From assembly GCF_015832195.1 (NCBI RefSeq), contig NC_052019.1, positions 47,247,016 to 47,311,015 of the forward strand: DNA of 64,000 bases, in the 5' to 3' direction. Positions within the stretch are counted from its first letter, which is position 1. Each line of letters starts with the position of its first letter. This document shows, piece after piece, positions 1 through 11,963 of this stretch. This DNA is from Motacilla alba alba. Lineage: Eukaryota; Chordata; Aves; Passeriformes; Motacillidae. The notes under the pieces were generated by a model. The model was not told the DNA's origin and searched no databases. It saw nothing but the letters and a program-made list of their open reading frames with translations. Made by a program: the position numbers and the translations under genes.

Positions 1-285
1 AGGTGTCCAACAGACATGCCTTGTTTTTTGTTGGTGGTGGTTTTTTAAATGAGGAAGTGCAGCCACATTAAACAGAATTTGGCATGTATCCCATGCAAGG
101 AAGAATCTGTAACTTACCTGACAGCCTTCATTAACTTCAAGTATTTTCAAGATTTAAGAGCTAGCACATGACTCTTCCTACTGCAGCTACATGAAAGCTT
201 TTTTTTTTTTCCTCAAAATCATGCAAAAGCACTTGCACAAATTAAATACTTCAGCTGCCTATCAGAGATAAGAAAAGTGAAATAC
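1..285 (-). other. AIMP1: AIMP1 intron 3 (partial)
   Basis: Intronic sequence begins at the exon 3 donor and runs off the window. Short T-rich runs (for example near 200) are the only structure seen. Confidence 0.8.
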
Positions 286-444
286 CTTTTTTTTCTACTT
301 TTTCTTTCTTTTTCTTTTCTTCATCTTCACCTTTAATTTGATCTTTGGAACCAGAAGATGCTGTAACTGCTGTAGGTTGTGGAACATCCTCTGAAAACGA
401 AGCTGCAGAAAGGGTTGTACCAGGAGGAACTGCAACCTGCTTTA
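286..444 (-). CDS. AIMP1: AIMP1 coding exon 3
   Basis: The acceptor TTTTAG ends at 445 and the donor is GTATTT at 285-280. The exon encodes VKQVAVPPGTTLSAASFSED, then a linker with QPTAVTASSGSKDQIKGEDE and a terminal Lys-rich run. The conserved SSG-K-QIKG stretch matches the vertebrate AIMP1 linker. The A-rich codons of the Lys run appear on the plus strand as the T-rich stretch at 287-325. Confidence 0.93.
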
Positions 445-3400
445 CTAAAATCAAAACCCCAAAAGTTACGGGCAGTACCAGAACTTTGAACACTGACATG
501 TTTAAGTGTACAACACAGATAAAAAAGCAGAGAGAACTGAAAATTTTGCTTAATATACTAAACCACAACTGGTGAGTAGTGAACCACATTACAAAATACG
601 CTTCAGAACTTAATCTACATATGATTATTATGATCAATTAAAACAAAGTGTTTGATTACACATTTTTAAATGCAAAAGAGTCCTAAATACAAGAAAATAT
701 ATAAGCAAACAACATCTTTTTTTGTAGTTGATTTCAACATCTAGTTATTTTTTCTACCAATTCCCTATTTCCCATTTGTTTCATTTCAGTTTATAACTAC
801 TAGCTCTTGTCATACTGGAGACTATTCCATAAACGAATTATGCACAAAATCATTTTCATAGCGTATTCAGATCATCCATCAACTCTTATGATTAACTTTA
901 GAAACTGAGCCTGAATAAAACAAAATTACCTGCAGCCCTAATGTGATCTGCTGATTTCTCTTTTCCCTAAATTCTCCACATTACCTTTAACAGCTCTTTT
1001 TAACTATAGATACATAATTCTGGATATTGCACTATCCATCTCACCAGACAGAAGTGTAAGAAGCACCTCCCTTCTACATTCTGCTCTTTGAAAATCTCAC
1101 CAAGACTTTTAATCCAATAATTGTACAGGGTAAGCATCATCAGTGCACCAGGCAGTACCATCAAGGCTCCCTTTCCCAAGCAAGGATAGATGAGAGGATC
1201 TTTTGAAGTTCCTTTCAATCATTTCAATGTTTTATTATTAACGACTGATACATCCTTCTGGTGTCACCATGACAGAATTCTCCATTCTGAATACGTTTTG
1301 TTTTTCATTTCAGATATTTACTAACTTTCCTGAAGAACTGCACTTCGCTAGTTGAGGCCTGTCCTCTTCAACACGGAAGTGATTTGCCCAAATTATACAC
1401 TTAGAAACAGCTTTCTAAAACAATCTGAATATTAAACGTGTTGTACCAACAACCACTTGCTTGCTAGTTGGGGAAAGTCTTTGTTTCTCAGGTTTTTGGA
1501 AAAATATCTTGTGATATTTTCAATCTTCCATGTCCATCTAATTTCTGTGCTCAACTACTTAGTCCTTTCAGATCTAAAAAAACAACTACTTCCTTCAAAA
1601 GAAGAGATCTGAATTTAGTCCTATTACCACTTAGATTGACTAGCTAACTAAAGGAAGATGCACATCAAATATTTCCTTTGCCATCTTGGACCAATATATC
1701 TTGAGACCTTTCTCAAGCACAACAGATTCTGTGAAATATCCCACACCTGTCAAGAACCGCTGCAGACTGAAAGACAACAGAGAAATATAAGTAATGGTTT
1801 GGTTTAGTACATGCAAAGTACTAAAAAAGTACTTTAGTATTAAAAAAGTACATTAAAAGTACTTTATTGGTGTCCAAAGGAGAAAAAGAATTCTCTGTGT
1901 TCACAACATGTTAATCTTTTTGAAGACTGAATGTGCTTTTACACCAGTAAAACATTCAGTGCAGTTAAATGCCAGCATCCAGATACACTGGATACTATCT
2001 TAAACAATTTAGAATTCTGATAGCATGGGTTAATAAGAAGAACTGTTGAGGGCAGAAGAGCAATAATTTTAAAAGACAACATAGTGTAGCTGAAACACTT
2101 CAGTTTCGGGGTTTTTTTCCCTCTTTTCTTTTTTTAATTTGATGGTACAAGCTGAATAGAACTATATAGAGGAGAGCAAAGAAAGAGTAAGTCCAATGGA
2201 GGGTTTGTCTAAAGCACAGAATCATAAATTCAGAACACATTGTTTATAAATTTACATAACCACAGCTTTCCTAGTAAGACCCTGACCATCTGTACTTTGC
2301 ACCATGGCTTGATCTTTCCACAGTGATCTTTCATTCATTCGGTCATGTTAGATTAAATATTCAAAGTAGCAAGAAAAGTTAGACATGTAGCAATTTCTAC
2401 AGAATTACAAGGAGTCATTGTCATCAGTGAGGTTCACGGCCTATTATGCAAGGCACTGAACAAAAAAATGCAAAGAACTAGTTCCATGTCTGATTAAGTT
2501 TAGTATATAGATCTGTCAGGCCTGCAGCTTATTAAAATGTTGGAATCAAGTAACTTGTAATAGGCATGGAATCAGGGAAAATCCAGAATTTGTAAGAAAT
2601 ACCATAGAGTCACATACAGAACAATAAAAATCAAGAAGAATTAAGATAGTTTTGTGCTAACTACATCACTATTGTATGAAAATAGCACTTTTTTTCCCCA
2701 CCTCCATTTCGAATTTCAGCCTGAATCAGCTCCTGTTTCAGCCCTTCAATTTCTTTCTTCAGTTTAGCATTTTCTACACGGAGCTTCTTCTCTTCTCGGA
2801 GAGATGCTTGCAAGACTAGAGTTAACACATTAAAAAAAAAAAACAGGTTTCAGTAACTAGCATTCATCACTTTGGACACAGAGGTTTGTTTTTAAAGAAA
2901 AGTGAAACATGGTGAGCCAAACAGCACAAAAGAGAAAAATTTCAAGGAGTATATAATCAGAAATACTTAGGAATTATTTTTTTTGTTATTGAAATAGACA
3001 TTTTTACAATACTTATATAATCAAACTGCCTCTCAATATTCTATCTTCTCTGTCCCTTAAACAGAAACACAGGAAAAAACTCTGAGAAACCTACATAAAA
3101 ACCTTGATGATGTTTGTAATACAGAGCACCTTTATTCACTGATACAGTTGAGTACAAAATATCAAAGTTGAAGGTATGACACTCTTGAGAGAATGCCACA
3201 GTTGTGAAAAAACAGTATAAATTCAGGATAAGGCATAGTCTCATATTCTTTCCAAGCCCCTTGCTCCCTTCAAATGGAATCATGTCCTATCAAATTTGTG
3301 TATTGATTCTTCCTCATCCATACCTCTTCTATTTCAGAATAAGCAGCTTCAAACAAAACCAAACCAAACCAAACCAGAACAAAAACCCTCACAACCCACA

Positions 3401-3664
3401 TGACAGTCAAGTGGGGCTATGATTGCAAGGTTCATCTTGGAGAACTTGAAACACGCTTTAAAGGCTGACACACCAAATAGTCTCATTTTCTCCTATGTGC
3501 ATTTACTGTTAACCATCTAGTTAATAGGTTTAGCATAAGATAGGTAAATCCTTACTGGCTTTTTCCTTGAGCAGGGCAACTTGTTGCTTGAGGTACTCAA
3601 TAACTTGATCGGCCTCTGCACCCTTCTGCTCCAGTCTGTTCAGCACTGCATTGTTGGCTGCCAT
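286..3664 (-). CDS. AIMP1: AIMP1 (p43/EMAP-II precursor), N-terminal part, three coding exons
   Basis: The gene encodes the non-catalytic scaffold of the cytoplasmic multi-tRNA-synthetase complex, which also gives rise to the secreted cytokine EMAP-II. The spliced minus-strand exons 3664-3556, 2815-2702 and 444-286 read in one frame (109, 114 and 159 nt; phase 1 at each junction), giving about 127 residues. The product starts MAANNAVLNRLEQKGAEADQ and continues through a heptad-like helix (residues about 5-74, with EYLKQQVALLKEKA and LREEKKLRVENAKLKKEIE) into a linker ending in an Lys/Glu-rich run (EEKKKKEKVEKK). This matches the known N-terminal helix and linker of vertebrate AIMP1. The tRNA-binding (OB-fold) domain is not in the window, so the gene is cut at position 1. 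TBCK lies divergently upstream, the same neighbour order as in human 4q24 (from memory). Confidence 0.95.
445..2701 (-). other. AIMP1 intron between coding exons 2 and 3
   Basis: AT-rich intron with no recognisable gene. It holds a short local repeat of an AAAAAGTAC-like unit near 1815-1865 and poly-A/T runs. Confidence 0.85.
2702..2815 (-). CDS. AIMP1: AIMP1 coding exon 2
   Basis: The acceptor AG is at 2817-2816 and the donor is GTGGGG at 2701-2696. The exon encodes ILQASLREEKKLRVENAKLK followed by KEIEGLKQELIQAEIRNG. This continues the amphipathic helix, which is known to contact arginyl-tRNA synthetase in the family. The exon is phase 1 at both ends and joins exons 1 and 3 without a frame break. 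Confidence 0.95.
2816..3555 (-). other. AIMP1 intron between coding exons 1 and 2
   Basis: A 740-bp intron. It contains an AAACC-type short tandem run at about 3354-3376 and no coding signal. Confidence 0.85.
3556..3664 (-). CDS. AIMP1: AIMP1 coding exon 1 (start exon)
   Basis: The canonical ATG is at 3664-3662. The exon encodes MAANNAVLNRLEQKGAEADQ, then VIEYLKQQVALLKEKA, and ends with the first base of an Ile codon before a GTAAGG donor (3555-3550). The same exon extends 25 nt upstream as leader to an acceptor TAG at 3692-3690. That leader is open in frame with the ATG (see the split-start finding). A competing acceptor (TTTCAG at 3711-3706) would put a stop in the extended frame, but the canonical ATG would still be used. 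Confidence 0.95.
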
Positions 3665-6600
3665 CTTTACCAAAAAACGGGATAAAAACCTAGACAAAGA
3701 ACAGCCTGAAATTAATGACTTCTTAATGCAATAACAGTATTATCTCTTACCACATCAAGCAGTTATCAAATCAGTTGCTGAATAAAAAAATTTGCTGAGT
3801 GAAAAGCTGGGCTCCTACCTCCTAATGCAAAGTCCAAACAAAAAGCAACGTTAAACAGAATCTGATGTTTGACAGCTGCTTTCAAGTGTTTTGAAAGAAA
3901 AGCTATTTTTCTTCCCAGAAGCAGAAAATGTATTCTTCCTTCATGAAACAAAAGACAAAAAAAAAATCTGCCTTCTCAGAAAGAAAGGTATTAATACATA
4001 GCAGAGGGGTGGCGGTGGGGAAACGTGGAAGGAAATAAAAGGGAAAAGATTGGACAGAAAAACAATGTGTCCTGGGCTTAACTAAAAAAAAAAAGTGTAT
4101 ATCAAACTTTATTGAGACTAAGAAAATGGAATCATGCCACAAAAATTTCCAAACGTTTCCAATAAATGTATTCAGAATATACTGAATACTTCATACATTG
4201 TGCTTGTGCATATATTAAGACTTTACTGTTTTACTTTTAATAGTCATAATTCATGAGTATTTTTACTTATCTGAGATAAAACCAACTTTTATCAGAGGTT
4301 TACACCTTCAGAGTTATTTTAGCACCAATTTTGATTTTTCGATTTTGCATCCACTAAAATGGAAGGGTCAGCAGACAGATAACAAAGAAGCAGGGAACAC
4401 AAGACCAGCAAAGAGCACAAATAAATGCTGTCTAACCTTCTTTTATGGTATTCACTATTTACTAATGTTTCACTAATTTTCCAGGAAGTAGTTATGCCGT
4501 GTGTACAGCCTTTATTTTTTGAAAGCTCCCAAATCTGGCCTACCTTCCTTCTCAGGAACATTTGTGTCTAAACACAAGAGCTCAAATAGTGGCAACAGAA
4601 TGATGAAAACCAGTTACAATCAGTCATATCTGCAGCAGACAGCACTTTTTCCCTCCCACTCAGTATCTAAATGAGAAAAGAATCTGTACTAACAGCTGCC
4701 TCTTCTGTAAATCAAGAAAACTGGTTACAGGTGGGAAGAAAAGATCTTTACAAGCAATCATGATTTAATTCCTGTGAGGTGATTCAATTCCTGTAAATTT
4801 GTCCATGAACTGCAACAAATGAAAGAATTGGTAAGAAAATGGCAATCCAGGCACATGTATTGGCTCCTCAACTTTATCAAAATCCAAAATGCCTTTTCTC
4901 ATATCAAATTGGCAGATAACTTCCTATTTTATTCCAAGACTATTGTAACACTATGATTTAAATCTGGTTCTAACATACAAATAATATTCCCTATTGGGAT
5001 ATGCAGCAAAAGTCATGCTGAAGAAAAAAGAGATTAGAAATAACTGAAAGGTGAACAGCTACAATCACACTCATGCCAGGGTTAACATACTGCCTCTGCT
5101 GCACTCTAGAAATCAACACACGTTTTTTACATCTGATCTTATGTTACAAATAACTCAAATGTCCACAGGAATACATATAAATAAAAAAATAATAGTAAAA
5201 AATCCAGAAAACTAACTGCAGTTATTAAGGAATAGTGCATTAAAAAGGAATAGTGTACTTAAAAGTTCCTAAAATAAAATTCCCAAAGCCAGAGAGAGGT
5301 GTAATAGTTAGATGATGCCTGGGGTATCTTGCATATGTGATGCGTGAAACAAAATCCTGCCTTCTTTGCAATGCAATACAATCAAAGTCAGTTTTACACA
5401 CACTGTTTCACTTAAAGATGTGAGAGTATTATGGCCATCACACCTTCCACTCATCCACAATAGATTTTTCTTTTAAAAGAAAGAAACTCTCTTCGAGCAA
5501 AGAGCAGAAAAATCTCCCCAAGACAACTAAATTAATTTTTATATTCAAATTAATGTCTGCTAACAAGGAAATAATTTTGTTTTCATGGGCAGACTGAAAA
5601 CAGAGAGTTTCAAAAAGGAAAACAGTGATTCCAATAAGTTCCTAATTGAGATGTCAAATGGAAACAGACATAAAACTATTATGGCACAACACAGCATAAT
5701 ACAAAGCCTGGGATATTACAGTCTGCATACCAGTAAGATTTCTTGCAAGCTACAAATTCTCTCAGGGGAACACAATACTAACAGTGGAAACTTTTCCAAC
5801 AACAGCAAAAATGCTACTAAAACTTCAAAGTGAATAGAACTGGTACATTTTATAGATTTTAGCCAAGTTGGCTAATGAACTGAAGATCTGGAAATGAAGT
5901 TACATTATTACAATTTTCCCACTTGTCAAATAAATTTCTGTAAAGTTAGTATTGTAACAATAACACAAAGGAATAGGTATTTCCGATGCTAATATAAAAA
6001 GGCAACAGGCTGAAATGAACTGCTGCAGGAACAAGCACGGGAACCCATACAGCAGAGTGATAAAACTGTATCCAAAAAGGGCACATGAAGACAAAAAAGT
6101 AAGATCCACCCTTTATTATAGAATACACAACACATTAAAAATATGAGAACTGCAACAATCAAAGGTTACAGTCAATTTTCTTTTTTTTTTTTTTTATTTT
6201 TTAACCTTTACCCTATTTTCTTTGCCCTCTACTATCCTATCACCCTAACACAAAAAATTCCTAAAACAACCAACACTTATTGGTGATACACAAACTAAAA
6301 ATTGAAAAGAAAACCAGAAATAATATAGCTTAAAAACCAGATCATAGCTCACTGCAAATATATTCTGATCTACTTAGGAAAAAATGTCCCAAAGAGCAAC
6401 TGAAAGTAAAGTCACTTCATCCAATTGTGCCTAATGAGCTCCCTTCCCCTGCTCTGAAAAAAAGGTATGGTGTAGTTCCATTCAGACATTCTGGAAAAGT
6501 CTTTAAGTTACCTGCTTGCATAGCTAAGGGAAACTGTTTTATCTCAGACCTCTGAGGACTGTGTGTTATTTGCAAGACACTCAGGACCACTCCAAAACCC

Positions 6601-9600
6601 ACTTGCTTCACTCAATGGAACTCAATCTTGAAAGACTCAAGCTGTAGAGTTATTCATTACACTGCACATCAACACATGAGAGCTGTTTAGTTTCTCATCA
6701 TTCTACTTGCTGATTACGAGAGTTGCTCATCTTTTTTTAAAGTGAAAGCACTGCCTGATGCCATCTTCTAAGTAGCTGCAGTACCCTTGCAGGAGAAAGC
6801 AGGCACTATCCTATTTTGCTGCTCAAAAACAAGTAATGTGGAAGTGTCCCCAAAGTGGCCAACTCTCTATAACAAATCAAGACTTCTCATATAAGTACAA
6901 ATTATCCCCCAAATTTTAACATGTTTTACAAATACTTTATCAACATTGGCCTCAACCTAAGAATATATCCAAATCAAAAACTGAACACACAAAAGACGCT
7001 AAAAATGTAAATCTGGTTGTACCTTACTCTTCAATGTTGTCTATTGTTAAAAACAAGAAAAAGTTAAAATCCCCATAAAATAAATGGCAAAATTTAAAAC
7101 TTAAAACTCTAAAAATTAGTTTTGGAATCTGTCCATAGTCCAAACATGGAACCAATTACTTTTTACTATTGGAAAAGTAACCATTAAAGAGAAAAAAAAA
7201 CAAAACAAAACCACAAACAAGCAAAATAAAAAGCAACACCTGAAACTGGAAAACAACTGACTCCTACAGCCTAAAACAATTAGCTCTGAGCATTCCTTTT
7301 TCCAGCTGGAAGTTTTAAAAAGCTCAGTACTTTGAATCTCTCAGCTTTTTCTTGCAATGCTTTCCAAATATCAACACACAAAGTAAGATTACAACTGCAG
7401 GAGATTCAACCACAAGTGCCTCCTTCTCCTCTCTTCCTCTCCCATGTACACGTTAATTCCTTCACAGTAAGAGGGTAAACTTTGACAGCCCACCACACCT
7501 GGACATGGTGGACAGAGGATTCTCCTCTGCACTGAACTTTGCTCTCACCCATCGCTGCTCTTTGCTCTGTGCTTGCCATGGAGGAATCAAGCGTTCCTAA
7601 AGCAAAGCTAACTCTATTCACCTTTCACAAAGAGCAGGTAACAACCACACAATGGCCCAGCTGGCATTTTCTGTGAGGAACATGCTTATGGTATGTTAAT
7701 GAGTGGCTGCCAACCAAGACCTAAGATTGCATTTTCTCACTAGACAAAAAAAAAAAAAAAAAATCTGCAAAAAGACATGCTGGCTTTTCAATTGAGATGA
7801 TCTGTTCAAATCAAACAGAACCAGTGGTATACTCTAAAAGTTATCAACACCACAAAGGTAATTTCTCCAATGCTAACTAAAGTTCAATAATTTAAAAAAT
7901 ATAATTAACATTAAATACTATAAAAAAGTACTTAATGTTAATTCCCCTTCCTAAGCTTTTGGTCTAAAGTCCTAAGGAGATCTCAAATCAAACTCTTTTC
8001 CTTCCTTTGCAGAATTGTGGCCAACTTGTATAGCAAAGTATGCTACTCCCTGTAAAAGACCAAGTACTAACAATCACTTTGTTTCTACAAGAAGTGTGTT
8101 CAAAGCCTTCTATCTGAGCATCTTTTCTGAGTATGGTCCTTTCTGGCACACAATCTTACAAAAACCCATAAACATAACAGAATGTGCCAGCTGTTTGCCA
8201 GATTCTGCTTTTCTGCTTTCCTGTGCTTTGCACTTCTATGAACTGTGAGGATACAGTGAACCAGATTTGAGAATCTCACATCACACCTTTTTATTCTGCA
8301 AGGTAAGGAACAACAGTTTTCAGATCAAAACAGAAGAAAGCAGACCAGAAGTATGTTTCCTTTGGCTGAACCAAAGTAGCACTGCAACAAGGCAACTGTT
8401 GTAACTCATCCCATATTTTTTCATCTTGGAGAACTGAGATCCACGCTTTATAAATCAATTCTTTCTTAAAAGTTCCTTCTAACTTGTGATAAGATGTTCT
8501 AGGCCTGATGCTGTCAGCACCTTTTGCTAAGATTTAAAATACCTGATTTGATGATTTTACATTTTTGGTAGAAAAATTTAAGACAGTTTTTAGTTTTCAA
8601 ACCTCCGAAAATTTAAGCTATATAAAAAAATCCAAGCCAAAACACAGGAGAGCTACAACTAATCAGTTCTGTGATCAAAACTTAGTTTTGACTTGACTTC
8701 ACTCTAAGTAACCACTCCACACTTGACTCTAAGTAACGCAAAGAAAATCAGCAGCAATTCCCCACTTGTCCTAGGGAAGCAGTAGCCTGAAACACTATGT
8801 TACAAATTTTCAGTTAAACAGGTCTGTTGCTAAGACATTTTGGAAATCAAGTACATTTAGTAAGTTTCATGCACTTATACTATTCACTACCACAAAAGGT
8901 TGGGTATTTCACGGGGTCTATACCTGTTACATGTTGCAAAACACAATCATGGTTTTTATACCCATATATCCCTTCTCAGGAAATTAAGTTCCAAATAATC
9001 ATGTGATTCCACCCTTAACAGACAGAAAACAATCATATTTATTTATTGGAAATGTAGGTTTTCCACAGTTTTATGTGTGGAAAAATATAATTCCTCAATT
9101 AAAAAAAAATCCTCAATTAAAAACCAGTAATTCCTCAATCAAAAAAAAAAAAAAAGTCAAATATGGAGCTGTTCACAAACAATTTCAAAAAAATGTGCCT
9201 TTTAAATCCATATATAAATAGGCAAAGTTATCAATAATGACCAATATAATGCTGAGAAAGAAAACAGAAGAACTTTTAAGTATGAGGTACTTCTGCATTG
9301 CATTACTATCAAACCCATCATTTCCTTGTTATAATGGAGCAAAAAAAAGACATAGTGCACTTACACTTAAATACCATTTCAAGCACACTTGAGGCATGCA
9401 CATATCAGTGAAGATTTAACTACCAGCTCAAGTCTCTTTCAGAATTAAGTTTATGGTTAGCTTTCTAAGGGAAGGATGTATGTTTCCTGAATAGCACAAA
9501 GTTCACACATGTAAAAATATAATACAAGGCCTTAAGCAAATATGTGTAAGTATCCAAAATGTAGATGCTCACCCAGGTTCTTCTCCACATATGGCAAAGG

Positions 9601-9654
9601 ACACCTATCAAAACATTTTTGGCAGAACAATGGCAAACACTTGAAAAGCAACAG

Positions 9655-9835
9655 CAAAATTAAAATTAAAAAAAAAACAAAACAAAACAGCCAAACAAAA
9701 AAAACGACCCCCAGAAAACACACAAACAAAAATCACTCCCAAAAGAAACAAAAAACAAGCCACAAAAAAATTAAAAAAGTAAAAAAATAAATCAACAAAA
9801 CAAAACAACTCCTAACCCCAAACCTAAACCACAAC
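9655..9835. repeat. A-rich low-complexity tract
   Basis: About 180 bp made almost entirely of A-runs interrupted by C and occasional G or T. It creates spurious Lys/Asn/Thr-rich and Phe/Leu-rich open frames on both strands. No retrotransposon body was recognised upstream of it, so it is called simple repeat. Confidence 0.8.
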
Positions 9836-10120
9836 TGGTTTGGTTTTGGGTTTTTTCCCAAAATGTGAGCAGTATTGGTAGATTGCAGTACAAAAAGTTG
9901 AAACCTAGAAATTATCAAATGAATCATCACAGAACCTGATTTTTGAATCGCAGTACTAGACCAGCGATTCTCTGCCAGGTACTAGAGATTTGGGTACTGG
10001 AAAAGATCAAATTAATTTTTAACTACTATCCTGGTATTTTTCTAAAAAAATAATTTTTCTAAATTTTATTGGAAAAATTCTATTTTTCTAAAAAAAGAAA
10101 GGTCATTTTAATAGGAACAA

Positions 10121-10158
10121 AATGAAGTTACAGACTAAATTAAGTCTGTAACTTCATT
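10121..10158. repeat. Perfect inverted repeat, 16-bp arms, 6-nt loop
   Basis: Left arm AATGAAGTTACAGACT at 10121-10136 and its exact reverse complement at 10143-10158 flank AAATTA. It lies inside the AIMP1 first intron. Confidence 0.9.
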
Positions 10159-11926
10159 AAGAGGGTGTTACAAAATATGTCAGCACAGCTTTAAAGAATC
10201 ATAATTGCAGAAAGACATCAGATCTTGTCTTCCTTTCTCCCCAGACTGTGATTGCTGTAACGGGGGCTTTAAACAATCAAACAACCTGGTTTGTTTGGTT
10301 TTTTTCCTTTTAGCTCTTAAATACAATTTATTACGCATTCCCTGTCTATAAGCTTCTGTGTGGTCACGATTGAAAGGAATTTGCCAAGCACCAAATTAGT
10401 AGGCAAAGCTGCACATTTTTGCTGTATGTTATTTCAACTCACATCTTTGGCACTGTGAAAGTCAGAATAACTGCTTTGCAGATTTTCAAACACCAGAATG
10501 TCTAACACAGTCCATCCAAGTTGGAATGTCAGCTCTGTGGAATGATTTGCTAGCTCTGGAGAGTACAGTCCAACCCTTCTGGCTGCCAGATAAATCAGGC
10601 TCAATCCCAGCTGCAGACAGGTCCTTTTAGTAGTCCTAAGAGCCTACCCCTCCCAATTTTAAAGGGCTGTAAATAGTAAAAACACAGAAAACTGAACTTT
10701 TTCATATTGAAAAACACTGCAGCATGAAAGAGATTTTTTTAACATATGATGGAATATCACACAACAAACGGCCCATCCACTGGTACCAATTTTGAGACAA
10801 CAGAAGTTACTTAGTAATGACTATTTTTAAACGTGAAGACAAGTCTGCCTTGAAAGGGAATGATGCACTGAAGTTACAAGCAAGTCGTAGCATTAATGAG
10901 ACAGGCAAAAATCAAACCTATGAGAAGCAATGAATGAGGAAGTAAGGCATACATTACAACACATAATGAATGAAATTGCCAGACCTAATTTGCATTAAAA
11001 CTGATGTCTTGATATGGTAGAGGTCATTAGAAACTCAATCAAACTCAGTCAGAAGTAAAAATCATTTTAATTCAATTTCTATTTCAAGCCTTTTAGTTGA
11101 TACCACATTGTATTAATTAACTGCATCATACCTTAACACACTACAGCTGCAACACTCAAAAGGTTAAGAGTACTTGCAGCTTTATTCACATCTCTGATGT
11201 AAACTTGTGCTGAATGTCCATTCAGGGAGAAATTTCTACTAATGCTTGCCTCAGCCCAATTCTGTATCAACTTTGTGTTCTTTCCCACCTCTGAGGAGAC
11301 ACTCCAAGGACAAAGCAGAGACATGATCACCCTTAAGGAGTTCTGCCCAGGTTAAGAGAGCAGTCAAGCACTTGGATGTGGTCTGTAACAAAATTTACAC
11401 CTTAATTTATTAACCTGAGCAGTCTGCCCGGTAATTGAGCAGCCAAGGACGGCTCACAGCGCAGCTCAAGGAAAAGCAATTTCTTTGAGCCGCTCAACTG
11501 AAGTCTCACCAGGTTCCACACCCACTGCATCTGCCAGGTCCCTGCAAGTTCCCTAGAGATTCATCTGGCTGTGCTTTGTAGTGCAGGCTGCAGTTTAAGT
11601 AGCAGCTCATATGCCAAAACAGTTGGACAGCCTTATGTATTTTTCAACAATGTTTATCTTTCAAATCCCACTGCATTAATATTTTAATAATACTATCAAA
11701 ATCTTTCAGTAAATGATCGCCACATGCACAAGAAATTCCCACAATAAATCCCATGATGGGAAAGATGCAACACCCACAACACGCTGCCTCATTTCTTTGA
11801 CTGTAATCTTCGATTTCCAAACATAAAATACATGTCTTTGGAACAGAAACCTTGCATCAAAAACTGACAAGGTTTTTTTGCTCATTTCATTTTTCTTTCA
11901 TTTTGTTGGGTTTTTTTGTTGTTATA

Positions 11927-11963
11927 TATAGATGTGTGTGCACATACAAATATATATATATTA
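11927..11963. repeat. Alternating purine-pyrimidine (TA/TG/CA) tract
   Basis: Short TATATA, TGTGTG, CACATA and ATATATATATA runs lie back to back. It is a degenerate dinucleotide microsatellite. Confidence 0.6.

Noticed and set aside
9532..9930. Lys-rich and Phe/Leu-rich frames that mimic membrane proteins
   Set aside because: They are produced by the A-rich simple repeat at 9655-9835.
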